From: Acinetobacter defluvii
GTDB lineage: Bacteria; Pseudomonadota; Gammaproteobacteria; Pseudomonadales; Moraxellaceae
Assembly: GCF_001704615.3 (NCBI RefSeq)
Contig: NZ_CP029397.2
Span: 496,001 to 560,000 of the forward strand
Direction of reading: 5' to 3'
DNA length: 64,000 nucleotides
Shown here in pieces: positions 34,422-43,780 of the stretch (positions within the stretch are counted from its first letter, which is position 1; every line of letters begins with the position of its first letter). Made by a program: the position numbers and the translations under genes. The notes beneath the pieces are model-generated. The model was not told the origin of the DNA, did not search any database, and saw nothing but the letters and a program-made list of their open reading frames with translations.

Positions 34422-37004
34422 TTACTTCTTCTTCCGTTTTAAACGCTTCTTCGCTTGTTGCGCAGCTAAAGCATCTAACGCAGCTTTTAATTCATCATCG
34501 GTAAACGACGTAATGTGTTGAAGCATTTGCAAAGTCACATCATCCAACACCAAGTTGGCATATTGTGCAACATTACGGAATTGCGCATCAAATACAATCG
34601 CATTGTCTTCATTGGTCTTGATATAACCTTGCTCAGTTAAGACTTTCACAAAGCTTTGGAATAAGGCTTTATCAAAGAATTCTGGCGAATTGAACTCATA
34701 CAACACAGACAAACGCTGACCAACAAGATGACTCAGCTCTTCAACCTGGCGAATTGAAATATTGCCCGAACCACGTTGCGTGATGAGCGCCAAAGTCATG
34801 TAATAACGCTCAAGACTTTGACGCACAGGCTCTGCCAACACTGCAAGCTGATTATGATCTTCTGAATTTGGTGTTGGACTATAAATAAAGTCTGCATCAT
34901 CCACAAAAATCAAATTTGCTTGTGCCAAAGCATTCACATACTCAGAAACTTGTGCATTGATTTCACTATTATTCCACTTTAAAAATAATTCAGCTTTTAA
35001 GAATGGATACAAGGTACGGATTACATTGAGTAAATCCACCTTACTGATTTTACCATTATGCTCAACCAAAGCAGCAATTAATGATGGTAAAACAAAGGCA
35101 TGTAAAATGTTATTACGGAAATAGGTCAGTAAAATGGCTTGATTGTCTTCAATCGCGATAATATCGCCAAGTACGTGTTGAACACGTTTAATCAGTTTCA
35201 GTTTTAGACCATAAGCAATGATTTCTTTACCAGACAATGGTGTTACTTGTGTGCGTTCATCATACGGCAAAGCGGTTAATAGCTTGCGATAAGTGTCGAG
35301 TTGTTTTTCACAAATCTCTTCATCTAACGTATGCTTAGGCGTTGCCAATAAGATCAATGACAAGAGCGAAACGGGGTTAATCACGACCGCACGGTTAATA
35401 TTTTCCAAAATCATATGGGCTGAACTATTTACCGCATCAGACACTTGATCTGGAATCGGGTCATCATTATGTTCAATCTGAACTTGATCAGCTCCATGTG
35501 CTTTCAATACATCATCTAGAAAAACAGGTTCCCCAAAGTTGACATGCACTTTACCAAAAATCCGTTCAATCTTTTTCAAGGTTTGAATAATACCGAAAAT
35601 AGACTCTGACTCCTTCGGTTTACCATTCATTTCCCCCACATAGGTTGCGCCTTCCATTAAGCGCTCATAACCGATATAGGTGGGTACAAAAGCGATCGGT
35701 TTGGTTTTACCGCGTAAATGACCATGTACCGTCATTGCCAACATGCCTGTTTTAGGCGGCAATAAACGACCAGTACGAGAACGGCCACCTTCAATAAAAT
35801 ATTCCAAAGGTGTATTGCGAGATAAAATACTATATAAATATTCTTTAAATACGGACGTATAAAGCGCATTACCACGGAATGAGCGACGAATAAAGAACGC
35901 CCCACCACCACGTAATAATTGACCTACAAATGGCATATTTAAATTATCACCTGCAGCGATATACGGCACCATTAAGCCACGTTTAAAGATCACATACGAC
36001 AACAACAAATAATCGATATGACTACGATGACATGGGGTATAAATGATTTCATAGTCTTTCGCCAACTCACGTACCGTACTGAAATTATGTACTTCAACAC
36101 CATCATAAAGTTGGGTCCATAAACGTGTCAGTGCAACTTCGGCAAAACGTATCGCTGAATAAGAATAATCAGAGGCGATTTCATTCACAAAGCCAATCGC
36201 TTTACGTTCAGCTTCAATCATGCTGATTTTAGAGCGAATACTTTCTTTACGAATGGCATCTTGTACATCGGGTGACTTGATTAAAGTCAGCATGACGTTA
36301 CGGCGGTCAGAAAGGTCAGGACCAAGAATCACTTCACGTTGACGATCTAGATAGTCATTCAACTGGTTAATAATATAGGTTGTGGGTGAAATATTCGGAT
36401 GTTGCGTTTTAGCAAAATCGACTAATTCACGTAATGATTTTGCTTCATGAAACTCAAGAAAAGACTGACGACCATGTAAGCCGATATTCATCAACTGCTT
36501 GACTTTACTCGGGGTCGCCCAAGTGTCTGTAAACAAAAGTTTTAACCAAGAATCTTCTTTATCTGGTGAGCGTCCCCACAAAACAGTCACAGGAATCAGT
36601 TCAATGTCTACATCAGGATGTTTTTCAATAAACTCAATCAGACGCACTAAACGAGGTGGGTAAGCATGGGATTGTTGCCCTAAGAATTGTGCATCATCAT
36701 TATTTTGTAAAAATAAAACTGCAGCTTTTTCTTTGTGATTTTCTAGCACAATTGGATCAAGTGCGGGTTGTAGGTTTAGGCGACGAGTTTCTGCATCAAC
36801 AACTAGTGCATTACTCCGTGAATAATTTTGTAACACATAACACACGAGTTTTTGTGTTTGTGTCGTTATATCAGATTGATTATCATCATCTAAGAGTGCA
36901 GTTTCTGTGCTAGGAACTTCTCCAAGAACATGTGGTGTGACCACGAGGTCAAGTAGCTTACTGGAAAGCCGACGATATATTTGACCAAAACCATTCTTGG
37001 ACAT
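34422..37004 (-). CDS. plsB: Glycerol-3-phosphate 1-O-acyltransferase PlsB
   Basis: This 860-residue membrane-associated enzyme puts the first acyl chain on glycerol 3-phosphate, starting phospholipid synthesis. The catalytic HX4D box is in CHRSHIDYLLLSY (about 320), the glycerol-phosphate-binding EGGRSRTG lies near 405, and GGGAFFIRRSF sits between them. It is about 50 residues longer than E. coli PlsB (807), and ends in a very basic tail. It is divergent from tesB across 282 bases. Confidence 0.95.
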   Translation of the reverse strand: MSKNGFGQIYRRLSSKLLDLVVTPHVLGEVPSTETALLDDDNQSDITTQTQKLVCYVLQNYSRSNALVVDAETRRLNLQPALDPIVLENHKEKAAVLFLQNNDDAQFLGQQSHAYPPRLVRLIEFIEKHPDVDIELIPVTVLWGRSPDKEDSWLKLLFTDTWATPSKVKQLMNIGLHGRQSFLEFHEAKSLRELVDFAKTQHPNISPTTYIINQLNDYLDRQREVILGPDLSDRRNVMLTLIKSPDVQDAIRKESIRSKISMIEAERKAIGFVNEIASDYSYSAIRFAEVALTRLWTQLYDGVEVHNFSTVRELAKDYEIIYTPCHRSHIDYLLLSYVIFKRGLMVPYIAAGDNLNMPFVGQLLRGGGAFFIRRSFRGNALYTSVFKEYLYSILSRNTPLEYFIEGGRSRTGRLLPPKTGMLAMTVHGHLRGKTKPIAFVPTYIGYERLMEGATYVGEMNGKPKESESIFGIIQTLKKIERIFGKVHVNFGEPVFLDDVLKAHGADQVQIEHNDDPIPDQVSDAVNSSAHMILENINRAVVINPVSLLSLILLATPKHTLDEEICEKQLDTYRKLLTALPYDERTQVTPLSGKEIIAYGLKLKLIKRVQHVLGDIIAIEDNQAILLTYFRNNILHAFVLPSLIAALVEHNGKISKVDLLNVIRTLYPFLKAELFLKWNNSEINAQVSEYVNALAQANLIFVDDADFIYSPTPNSEDHNQLAVLAEPVRQSLERYYMTLALITQRGSGNISIRQVEELSHLVGQRLSVLYEFNSPEFFDKALFQSFVKVLTEQGYIKTNEDNAIVFDAQFRNVAQYANLVLDDVTLQMLQHITSFTDDELKAALDALAAQQAKKRLKRKKK

Positions 37005-37186
37005 ATTGACTCCTAGTTCCTAAGAAATACTGTTGATGCAATAAAACTAAAATTAAAAACGTTGTAAAAACCGTGTGTTATTTTATGACAAAGGATCATC
37101 ATACTATGCGGTTTTATCGTTAAAAATCGTATAGTGAAGAATTATAACAAAAAAATAAGTGACGATATTGTTTATGAAACTTTAGT

Positions 37187-37216
37187 AAAATACTCTGAAA
37201 TTATGGCAAAATACTC
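37187..37216 (+). promoter_or_regulatory. Direct repeat in the plsB/tesB intergenic region
   Basis: AAAATACTC occurs at 37187-37195 and again at 37208-37216, exactly 21 bases apart (two helical turns); the second is part of the palindrome ATACTCAGTAT. This could be an operator shared by the two lipid genes. No known regulator is matched. Confidence 0.35.
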
Positions 37217-37286
37217 AGTATTCTCACAGCTTTCAGGTATGTCGTGAATTTTACTTCACTACAGCCTAAATAAGAATAGGTTTTAT

Positions 37287-38162
37287 ATGAATGCTTTAAC
37301 CCAAGAACTCATTGATTTACTCACATTAGAAAAGCTTGAAGCGCATATTTTTCGTGGGCAAAGCCGAAATCTCGTAGGTAAACGAGTTTTTGGTGGGCAA
37401 GTTTTGGGTCAAGCATTGCGTGCAGCGTCATATACTGCTGATCGTCCCGTGAACTCTTTGCATGCTTATTTTCTGTATGGGGGTGACATTAATGCACCGA
37501 TTATTTATGAAGTAGATAAGCTACGTGATGGAAAAAGCTTTTTAAGCCGTCAGGTTCGAGCAATTCAACATGGGCGTACGATTTTTTCAGCGATGGTATC
37601 CTTTGCAACGCCAGAGGATGGTTTAGATTATCAAATTGCAGAGCCACAATATCCAAAACCTGAAGAGTTAAAGTCTGAGCAAGAATTAAAAGAGAATTTA
37701 GTCAGTTTTATTCCAGAAAATATTCGTACAGCATTTATGCGTCCACGCCAAGTTGAAATTCGTCCAACCACGATCAGCAATCCTTTTCAACCTCAGCCAG
37801 AAGCACCCTCATATGCGCATTATTTGCGCACGCATGACAAACTTGCGCCTGCCTTGGCAGATGATATTGCATTACACCAAGCGATTGTGGCTTTTTACTC
37901 AGATTATACGTTAATGATGACAGCACTACGTCCGCATGGTTTGAACTATCTATCTCCAAGTTTGCAATGTGCCAGTATTGATCATACGATTTATTTCCAT
38001 AAAACTGTAAAAGCGGATGATTGGATGCTTTACGATATGGATGCAACTATTAGTGCTAATTCTCGTGGGCTAAACTTTGGGCGTATGTGGCAAAATGGCG
38101 AACTGGTATGCAGTACTGTGCAAGAAGGCTTGATGCGTGTACGTGAAATAGAAAATCAATAA
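37287..38162 (+). CDS. tesB: Acyl-CoA thioesterase II
   Basis: This 291-residue double hot-dog enzyme releases free fatty acid from acyl-CoA. The opening LEKLEAHIFRGQSRNLVGKRVFGGQVLGQAL and the mid-protein YTLMMTALRPHGL are characteristic. Length and composition match E. coli TesB (286). It is divergent from plsB. Confidence 0.94.
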   Translation: MNALTQELIDLLTLEKLEAHIFRGQSRNLVGKRVFGGQVLGQALRAASYTADRPVNSLHAYFLYGGDINAPIIYEVDKLRDGKSFLSRQVRAIQHGRTIFSAMVSFATPEDGLDYQIAEPQYPKPEELKSEQELKENLVSFIPENIRTAFMRPRQVEIRPTTISNPFQPQPEAPSYAHYLRTHDKLAPALADDIALHQAIVAFYSDYTLMMTALRPHGLNYLSPSLQCASIDHTIYFHKTVKADDWMLYDMDATISANSRGLNFGRMWQNGELVCSTVQEGLMRVREIENQ

Positions 38163-38186
38163 AGTTAAAATATAACAACGTTATAC

Positions 38187-38215
38187 AAGCCATCATGATT
38201 GATGGCTTTTGCATT
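38187..38215 (+). terminator. Terminator after tesB
   Basis: AAGCCATCA and TGATGGCTT flank TGAT, followed by TTGCATTTTT. Confidence 0.82.
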
Positions 38216-38305
38216 TTTAAGATGAGACTTGTCACAAAAAAACGCTCGATTGTTCATGCTTTCAATGGCATAGTGCATGCAAGCAAAGAAAAATAGTCAG
38301 TGAAG

Positions 38306-39556
38306 ATGAGCTTAAATACGCAAATTTTAATTGCCGCAATTTTAGGTGTTGCATTTGGATTTTTACTTAATCTGTTTCCCGCTACACAATTTTTTGACAG
38401 CAGTATTTATCTCTTAGGCATTGCCAGTAGTATATTTATTGGCTTATTGAAAATGCTGCTCGTCCCTCTGATTTTTAGTTCAATTGTGGTCGGCGTTTCT
38501 AACCTACAAGCAGGTGGGCAGCTCAGTCGTACATGGAAAATTACTTTAGCTTGTTGTGTAACCACCACAACTTTGGCACTGATTTTAGGTCTTACTTGTG
38601 CGCATTTATTTGATGTGGGTAAAGGCGTAGATATTGCATTGTTTCAAGATGCCATGACTAACCATCAAACCCCAGACACATTAACGCCAAGCTCTTTTTT
38701 TACCAATTTTATTCAAAATACCTTGATTAACCCATTTAAAGCATTTGCGGAAGGCAATGTCTTGGCAGTGGTGGTCTTCGCACTATTTTTGGGTGCAGCT
38801 TTGGTCAAAGGTGGGGATAAATTTAAAAGTATTCGTGTATTGAGTTTACAGTTTTTTGAAGTCATGATGTTTTTGGTGAGTTGGGTAATGAAACTCGCAC
38901 CGATTGGTATTTTTGCATTATTGGCAAAACTCATTTCTACAGAAGATATTTCGATTTTGAGTCGTTTGGCAGAGTTTGCTGCGGTGGTGACAGGCACAAC
39001 GATTTTTCATGGGGCAGTAGTGTTGCCACTATTGTTATGGGTTTTTGGGGAAATGAGTCCTATCACCTTTTTCAAAGGTGCACGAGCAGCATTAATCACC
39101 GCATTTGCAACCAGTTCTAGTTCAGCGACCATGCCATTGTCTATGCAGTGTGCGCAGCAAAATTTGGGTGTACGTCCGCAAACCGCAGGCTTTGTCATTC
39201 CACTTGGGACACAGCTCAATATGGATGGGACAGCTTTATATGAAGCAGCTGCCGCCTTATTTATTGCAAATCTGATGGGCTTGGATTTAAGCATTGCGCA
39301 ACAAATTATTGTCTGTTTAACTGCAATGATTGCTTCACTCGGTGCACCAGGTATCCCGAGTGCAGGGATGGTCACTATGATTATGGTTTTACAATCTGTG
39401 GGCTTACCTGCAGAAGCAATTGCGATTTTATTGCCAATTGATCGCTTGTTAGATACGGTGCGAACGGTGGTCAATGTGCAAGGTGATATGATGATCAGTG
39501 TGGTGGTTGACCATCATACTAAAACGCTTGAAAAGACAAGCAGCTACAATTCATAG
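38306..39556 (+). CDS. Dicarboxylate/amino acid:cation symporter (DAACS family)
   Basis: This is a 416-residue inner-membrane symporter with eight helices and two re-entrant loops. The serine-rich loop ATSSSSATMPLSM, the NMDGT sodium/substrate motif and GAPGIPSAGMV are all intact. GltP-type glutamate/aspartate or C4-dicarboxylate uptake is expected. The C-terminus overlaps the 3' end of the hemerythrin gene by six bases on the other strand. Confidence 0.9.
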   Translation: MSLNTQILIAAILGVAFGFLLNLFPATQFFDSSIYLLGIASSIFIGLLKMLLVPLIFSSIVVGVSNLQAGGQLSRTWKITLACCVTTTTLALILGLTCAHLFDVGKGVDIALFQDAMTNHQTPDTLTPSSFFTNFIQNTLINPFKAFAEGNVLAVVVFALFLGAALVKGGDKFKSIRVLSLQFFEVMMFLVSWVMKLAPIGIFALLAKLISTEDISILSRLAEFAAVVTGTTIFHGAVVLPLLLWVFGEMSPITFFKGARAALITAFATSSSSATMPLSMQCAQQNLGVRPQTAGFVIPLGTQLNMDGTALYEAAAALFIANLMGLDLSIAQQIIVCLTAMIASLGAPGIPSAGMVTMIMVLQSVGLPAEAIAILLPIDRLLDTVRTVVNVQGDMMISVVVDHHTKTLEKTSSYNS

Positions 39557-40084
39557 GGAAGGTTGATAAAGCGGATAAAGCTGATTTTCTTCACTGTGAA
39601 TACGCTGTGTTAATACTTCACCAATCGCAGCGTATTCTGCTTGAAAAATGGTTAGGTTTTCATGTGAAATTACCTGAGTTTGCCACTTTTTAATAAACAT
39701 GACAAAAGCATGTGAAATGCCATTCATTTCTTTACGATACTCTTTCACTGTTTCTAAGTGATTTTCATTTTCTGCAAACTGTTGCTCAAGATAGCAATAA
39801 AAACTGACATTTTCTTGCATGATGTGACGATTGAATTCAGTTTTTAAGGTGGCTAAAGCTGTTTGAATATCATCAAAGTTTTGTGTTTGAATGAGTTGAT
39901 CGATTTGAATATACAGTGCAATCAATTGCTGATGATCATTTTTTAAAGAAGGGATTAAATCTTCGGAATACGAAATTTTATTTTCACTTTTTGTAGATGC
40001 AACATGACTGCGAGTGGTTGATGCAGAAGAACGGTGCACGAGTTTTTGAAAAAACTGGTAAAAAATAGCGAATAAATTTTTCAT
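39551..40084 (-). CDS. Hemerythrin domain protein
   Basis: This 177-residue protein has a hemerythrin/HHE four-helix bundle, with ligand candidates H51, H87, E91, H125, H163 and E166/E167-type acids in HSEENQLYP. It would bind a di-iron site that reacts with O2 or NO. The N-terminal 40 residues are a Ser/Thr-rich extension. The convergent overlap with the symporter leaves no room for a terminator. Confidence 0.8.
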   Translation of the reverse strand: MKNLFAIFYQFFQKLVHRSSASTTRSHVASTKSENKISYSEDLIPSLKNDHQQLIALYIQIDQLIQTQNFDDIQTALATLKTEFNRHIMQENVSFYCYLEQQFAENENHLETVKEYRKEMNGISHAFVMFIKKWQTQVISHENLTIFQAEYAAIGEVLTQRIHSEENQLYPLYQPSL

Positions 40085-40146
40085 TCTCAGTAAAGTTATC
40101 TTGTGGCTTATTTACTGAAATTATAAATAAATGTGATATATTTAAC

Positions 40147-40190
40147 AAAAAATAAACCATATAAAAGTGAATTTATATGGTTTATTTTTT
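40147..40190 (-). terminator. Terminator of the PF10118 gene
   Basis: AATAAACCATATAAA (40151-40165) pairs perfectly over 15 bases with TTTATATGGTTTATT (40172-40186) around AGTGAA, with T tracts on both strands. Confidence 0.85.
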
Positions 40191-40196
40191 AGTACT

Positions 40197-41141
40197 TTAA
40201 GCTGCTTGAGGCAATGCACGCTTAGCAGCAGGAGATTGATCTAAATAGGCAATCGCATCTTCTGTTTTTGCTTCATGCACAGGATCATACCACGGCATTA
40301 AATAACCGAGCTGTTGCGACACGAGCCAAAGCGGATGAGGCATAATGCGATTATCTTTTTGTGCAATACTTGCCCATTCACGCCATATCCAAGGTTTGTA
40401 AAATGCAGGTTTTTTATTTGCAAAGCGTGGGTCTTGTCCCATGATATGTGCTGCACCATCTACCCATAAACCTAAAATAGCAATAATAGCGATAACACTT
40501 TGATAATAACGGGAAATATAACCACCACCGAGGTGACGATATAAATCAAATGCCACTGTACGATGCTCAATTTCCTCTGCACCATGCCATTTTACCAAAT
40601 CTAGCATATTGGCATCTGCACCAAGTCGCTCCCATTCTTTATTATAAAGTGCATATTTACCTAATACACAGGTCATATGTTCAACGGTTGCCACAATACC
40701 TAAACGAAATAAATCCCATTGATGTTCTAAAGCTTTAGGTACATGAATGCCTAGAGGTTGATCGGCTAATAACTTTCCAAATAAAAAATCCATGAGATTT
40801 AAATTACGTTGAATATCAATGTTACGTACAGTGAGATATTCTTTATTGGCAGAGGTATGGGCTTGTGCATGCATGGCTTCTTGGCGAATAAAAGCACGAA
40901 CATCTTCAGCAAGTTTTTCGTCTGTGACTCTTGGTAATACTCGGTTATATAAGCGGCAAAACCAAAACTCACCTGCAGGTAAAATGTTGTGAATTTCATT
41001 AATGAAATAACTTGCAAAAGGTTGATTTGGAATCCAATCCACAGGCGTTTCTTGCCATTCAAATTTCACTTTACGAGGTTTGATATGATATTGAATAGAC
41101 GATCCAATCTTACTATTTTTTAAACGAGAGAATAACTTCAT
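40197..41141 (-). CDS. PF10118-type predicted metal-dependent hydrolase
   Basis: This 314-residue protein belongs to the ferritin-like 'metal-dependent hydrolase' family. The motifs RQEAMHAQAH and EEIEHRTVAFD (two ExxH signatures) would hold a di-metal site. Hydrophobic stretches around 205-230 suggest membrane contact. The natural reaction is unknown; the family is abundant in Acinetobacter. It is monocistronic. Confidence 0.82.
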   Translation of the reverse strand: MKLFSRLKNSKIGSSIQYHIKPRKVKFEWQETPVDWIPNQPFASYFINEIHNILPAGEFWFCRLYNRVLPRVTDEKLAEDVRAFIRQEAMHAQAHTSANKEYLTVRNIDIQRNLNLMDFLFGKLLADQPLGIHVPKALEHQWDLFRLGIVATVEHMTCVLGKYALYNKEWERLGADANMLDLVKWHGAEEIEHRTVAFDLYRHLGGGYISRYYQSVIAIIAILGLWVDGAAHIMGQDPRFANKKPAFYKPWIWREWASIAQKDNRIMPHPLWLVSQQLGYLMPWYDPVHEAKTEDAIAYLDQSPAAKRALPQAA

Positions 41142-41187
41142 CGTACTGTCCTAATTTTTTTAATTTGATTCCACATTCTTCTAGTAT

Positions 41188-41226
41188 AAAAAAATGCCCT
41201 AAATTATTCTTAGCAATTTAGGACAT
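41188..41226 (-). terminator. Terminator after engB
   Basis: On the minus strand ATGTCCTAAATT pairs with AATTTAGGGCAT (one G-U wobble), followed by seven T. Confidence 0.82.
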
Positions 41227-41269
41227 TCCAATATCAATAGGTGATGGATTTGGTCGGACAATTATACAA

Positions 41270-42115
41270 TTATTTTAATTGATCTAGATTATTGTTAGGG
41301 TTTTCATTGAGTTCTGCGGCGTTCGTGTCCTCCATCTCATCTTCTATATCATCTGCTGATGCTTCAGGAATACTGTCCAAATCAAAACCTGTTGGATTAT
41401 CTAAAGTAAAATTCAAACGTCCCCCCATCACACTTGCTAACTCTTCTAAACCTTCTTTGTTTAAAGATGAAAACAGTTGAATCGAAAAATTTAATTTCAT
41501 TTTCTTCAATTCTTGTTTGACCTCTAGTAAGGCTTTATTGGCTGGACCACGATTAAGTTTGTCAGATTTGGTCAGTAATACATGCACAAATAGTTGACGA
41601 GAATATGCCCATTCCAACATCATCACATCAAAATGTTGTAGTGGATGGCGAATATCCATCAGCAAAATTAAGCCTTGTAAACTTTTACGATGGATAAGAT
41701 AGTTTTCTAGTTCTTTTTGCCAAACGATTTTCATTGCTTCAGGTACTGCTGCATAACCGTAACCTGGCAAATCGACCAAACGTTGGTGGGGGTTACCTAG
41801 ACTAAAAAAGTTGATCATTTGAGTGCGACCAGGCTTTTTAGAGGCACGAGCCAATTGTTTTTGATTGGTAATCGCATTAATTGCACTGGATTTACCAGCA
41901 TTTGAGCGTCCTGCAAATGCAACTTCATAACCTGTATCTTCTACACACAAGTCGAGTTTTGGTGCGCTCATTAAGAACTCAGCTTTGCGCAACCAATTTA
42001 AGGCGGTGCTTGCATATTCAGAAATAACGGAATCTACTTTTTTTTCGTAGCTAATTTTTTGCCGAGGCGCATTTGCTGTTTTACTGTTTTTCGACTTTCC
42101 ACTGCTGCGATGCAT
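41270..42115 (-). CDS. engB: Ribosome biogenesis GTP-binding protein YihA/YsxC
   Basis: This is a 281-residue GTPase needed for 50S assembly. G1 GRSNAGKSS begins at 69, G3 is DLPGYG at 115-120 and G4 is TKSD at 182-185. It is about 70 residues longer than the E. coli protein: a basic N-terminal extension (about 50 residues) and an acidic Asp/Glu/Asn-rich C-terminal tail. The neighbours are unrelated in function. Confidence 0.94.
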   Translation of the reverse strand: MHRSSGKSKNSKTANAPRQKISYEKKVDSVISEYASTALNWLRKAEFLMSAPKLDLCVEDTGYEVAFAGRSNAGKSSAINAITNQKQLARASKKPGRTQMINFFSLGNPHQRLVDLPGYGYAAVPEAMKIVWQKELENYLIHRKSLQGLILLMDIRHPLQHFDVMMLEWAYSRQLFVHVLLTKSDKLNRGPANKALLEVKQELKKMKLNFSIQLFSSLNKEGLEELASVMGGRLNFTLDNPTGFDLDSIPEASADDIEDEMEDTNAAELNENPNNNLDQLK

Positions 42116-42217
42116 AATTCAACTTCAAACTAAAAATTAGCTTTAGTATAAATCATCACGCTCTGTGTTACGAATTTCTGAGAATAAATTCAAAAAATGT
42201 CTAAACTGAAACTCAAA

Positions 42218-42661
42218 TCAAAGTTGAATAAGTTCGATCGCTGATTGCTTTGAAGTTGGAACATTCGTTGAGCGGCTTAGTACATCGGCAACGGTATATT
42301 GATCTAAAACTTGATAAAACTGTTCAACTGCATTATCCAAAATACCTTTTAATCCACATCGACGACGTAAAACACAAGGGGGGGTATTGCATTCAACAAT
42401 AGGTGCCTCACCTTGCAAAATACGAACCATTGCACCGAGTCGTAGAGTGCTAACTTCAGGATTTAAGCGAATTCCACCACCTTTACCTCGTGTGGTAATG
42501 AGCCATCCTTGTTTAGCCATAAAATGCACAATTTTAACCAAATGGTTTTCTGACACTTTCAAATCTTTTGCAATCTCAGCAATGGTATAAGGCGTATCTC
42601 TAGGTCGTGCGGTATATAAGACTAGACGCAAAGCATAATCAGTAAATTTATTTAACTGCAT
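42218..42661 (-). CDS. nsrR: Rrf2 family transcriptional regulator, NsrR-like
   Basis: This is a 147-residue regulator with an N-terminal winged helix (MQLNKFTDYALR, NHLVKIVHFM, RGKGGGIRL). The cluster ligands C91, C96 and C102 are at the same positions as in E. coli NsrR, the nitric oxide sensor that represses hmp and related genes. The next gene upstream on the strand is a flavohaemoglobin-like globin with an NsrR-type operator, which supports the assignment. The promoter zone holds GATAAA-N10-TTTATC (42729-42750). Confidence 0.88.
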   Translation of the reverse strand: MQLNKFTDYALRLVLYTARPRDTPYTIAEIAKDLKVSENHLVKIVHFMAKQGWLITTRGKGGGIRLNPEVSTLRLGAMVRILQGEAPIVECNTPPCVLRRRCGLKGILDNAVEQFYQVLDQYTVADVLSRSTNVPTSKQSAIELIQL

Positions 42662-42728
42662 AGCACTTTCAATTCATTAACTTAAAGCCATGTTAACGTG
42701 AAAATTCTTGAAAAGAAAAGAATTTGGC

Positions 42729-42750
42729 GATAAATCCGACTAGTTTTATC
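42729..42750 (-). promoter_or_regulatory. Dyad upstream of the nsrR-like gene, IscR type 1-like
   Basis: On the minus strand GATAAA and TTTATC form a perfect dyad with ten bases between. One side reads TAGTCGGATTTAT, the right half of an IscR type 1 site. The same 12-mer, read as ATAAATCCGACT on the plus strand (42730-42741), is also upstream of hemN. Control by IscR or by an Rrf2 protein is inferred. Confidence 0.4.
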
Positions 42751-42805
42751 AACAATACTGTGGGAAGAAGGGGAGTGCGTAGAAAAGATCGAGTTATAAT
42801 AAACA

Positions 42806-42844
42806 GTAAAAAAAAGTAGGTCAATACAAGACTGACCTACTTCT
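42806..42844 (-). terminator. Terminator after the globin gene
   Basis: AAGTAGGTCA (42814-42823) pairs perfectly with TGACCTACTT (42833-42842); on the minus strand the stem is followed by eight T. Confidence 0.9.
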
Positions 42845-42858
42845 GTAAGCAAAAGAGA

Positions 42859-43623
42859 TTAACCAATAAGTGGTGCGGTTACTTGAACGGTGTCACCCAC
42901 GTTATAATGGTCAAGTAAAATATTTGCCACAGAAAACTCAGTTTTTTGTTGTTCAGGTTTTACCACAATTTGATAGTCATTGCCTTGCTGTGCTTCAGCA
43001 AATGTAAATTGTTGTGGTTGTTGAATGTCGTGATTCGGTACCTGAACTTTTACTGAAATATAATATTTAGGCTCTGATGCAGGAATCGTATTGCCATCTT
43101 GGGGTTTAAGGGTAAATTTCTTGCCTTCTGCCGTTTCTTCAATCGCAGAAATCTCAAAAGTACGCCAACCAGCCCAGCCTCCATTTTGTGTAGCTAAACC
43201 GTCATATTTTGCTTTTTCAGCATTAATTAAAATATCTGCAAGCTGTAAATAAGCTTCTTTCCATGCTGCAATCAAGTCAGATTCAAAAGGAACATTTAAA
43301 ACCTCACTAATAGAATGTAATAAATTTTCACCTACAATAGAGTATTGATCTGCTTGAATATCTAAGCTGACATGTTTTGTCGCAATGTGTTCAACAGCTT
43401 TTGCTAAGACACTTGGATTTTCAATATTTTCAGCATAAGCCAAAACTGCAGCTGCAAGTGCGCGAGGTTGGCGACCTGAACTTTGGTGATCCATATTAAA
43501 AATATTTTTGAGATCAGGATTATTGGTCAGCATGCGGTTATAAAAATATTGTGTTAATGCAACGCCATTTTCACGTAGCACAGGCACTGTAGATTTTACT
43601 AATTCGATATGTTGTGGTGTCAT
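42859..43623 (-). CDS. Flavohaemoglobin-like globin with reduced reductase domain
   Basis: This is a 254-residue protein. Residues 1-140 align by eye with the Hmp globin domain: distal Y28 and Q52, proximal H84 (HIATKH), so haem and oxygen/NO chemistry is likely. Residues 150-254 match the FAD-binding domain of Hmp but stop where the NAD-binding domain should begin (NVGDTVQVTAPLIG). The flavin motif RxYS is replaced by QQFT-like residues. Full Hmp is about 400 residues. It may scavenge NO with another reductase, or act as a sensor. An NsrR-type operator lies 27 bases upstream. The frame is intact, so this is not an obvious pseudogene. Confidence 0.85.
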   Translation of the reverse strand: MTPQHIELVKSTVPVLRENGVALTQYFYNRMLTNNPDLKNIFNMDHQSSGRQPRALAAAVLAYAENIENPSVLAKAVEHIATKHVSLDIQADQYSIVGENLLHSISEVLNVPFESDLIAAWKEAYLQLADILINAEKAKYDGLATQNGGWAGWRTFEISAIEETAEGKKFTLKPQDGNTIPASEPKYYISVKVQVPNHDIQQPQQFTFAEAQQGNDYQIVVKPEQQKTEFSVANILLDHYNVGDTVQVTAPLIG

Positions 43624-43649
43624 GGCTAGACCTTTTTATCTGGCTTTAT

Positions 43650-43672
43650 AAGATGTATTTAAAATACATTTT
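43650..43672 (-). promoter_or_regulatory. NsrR-type operator upstream of the globin gene
   Basis: AAGATGTATTT, one central A, then AAATACATTTT form an 11-1-11 inverted repeat with a single mismatch. It agrees closely with the NsrR consensus (AAGATGYATTT half sites). An NsrR-like gene is the next gene on the strand. Confidence 0.8.
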
Positions 43673-43780
43673 TAATAAGCAAATTGCAATATGCTAAATA
43701 TAAAAAACCATTAAAAAATTAAGGAATAATAGGTTACTTCTTAATTAATAATGATTTATTGGTATTAAAATAAATAGAAA

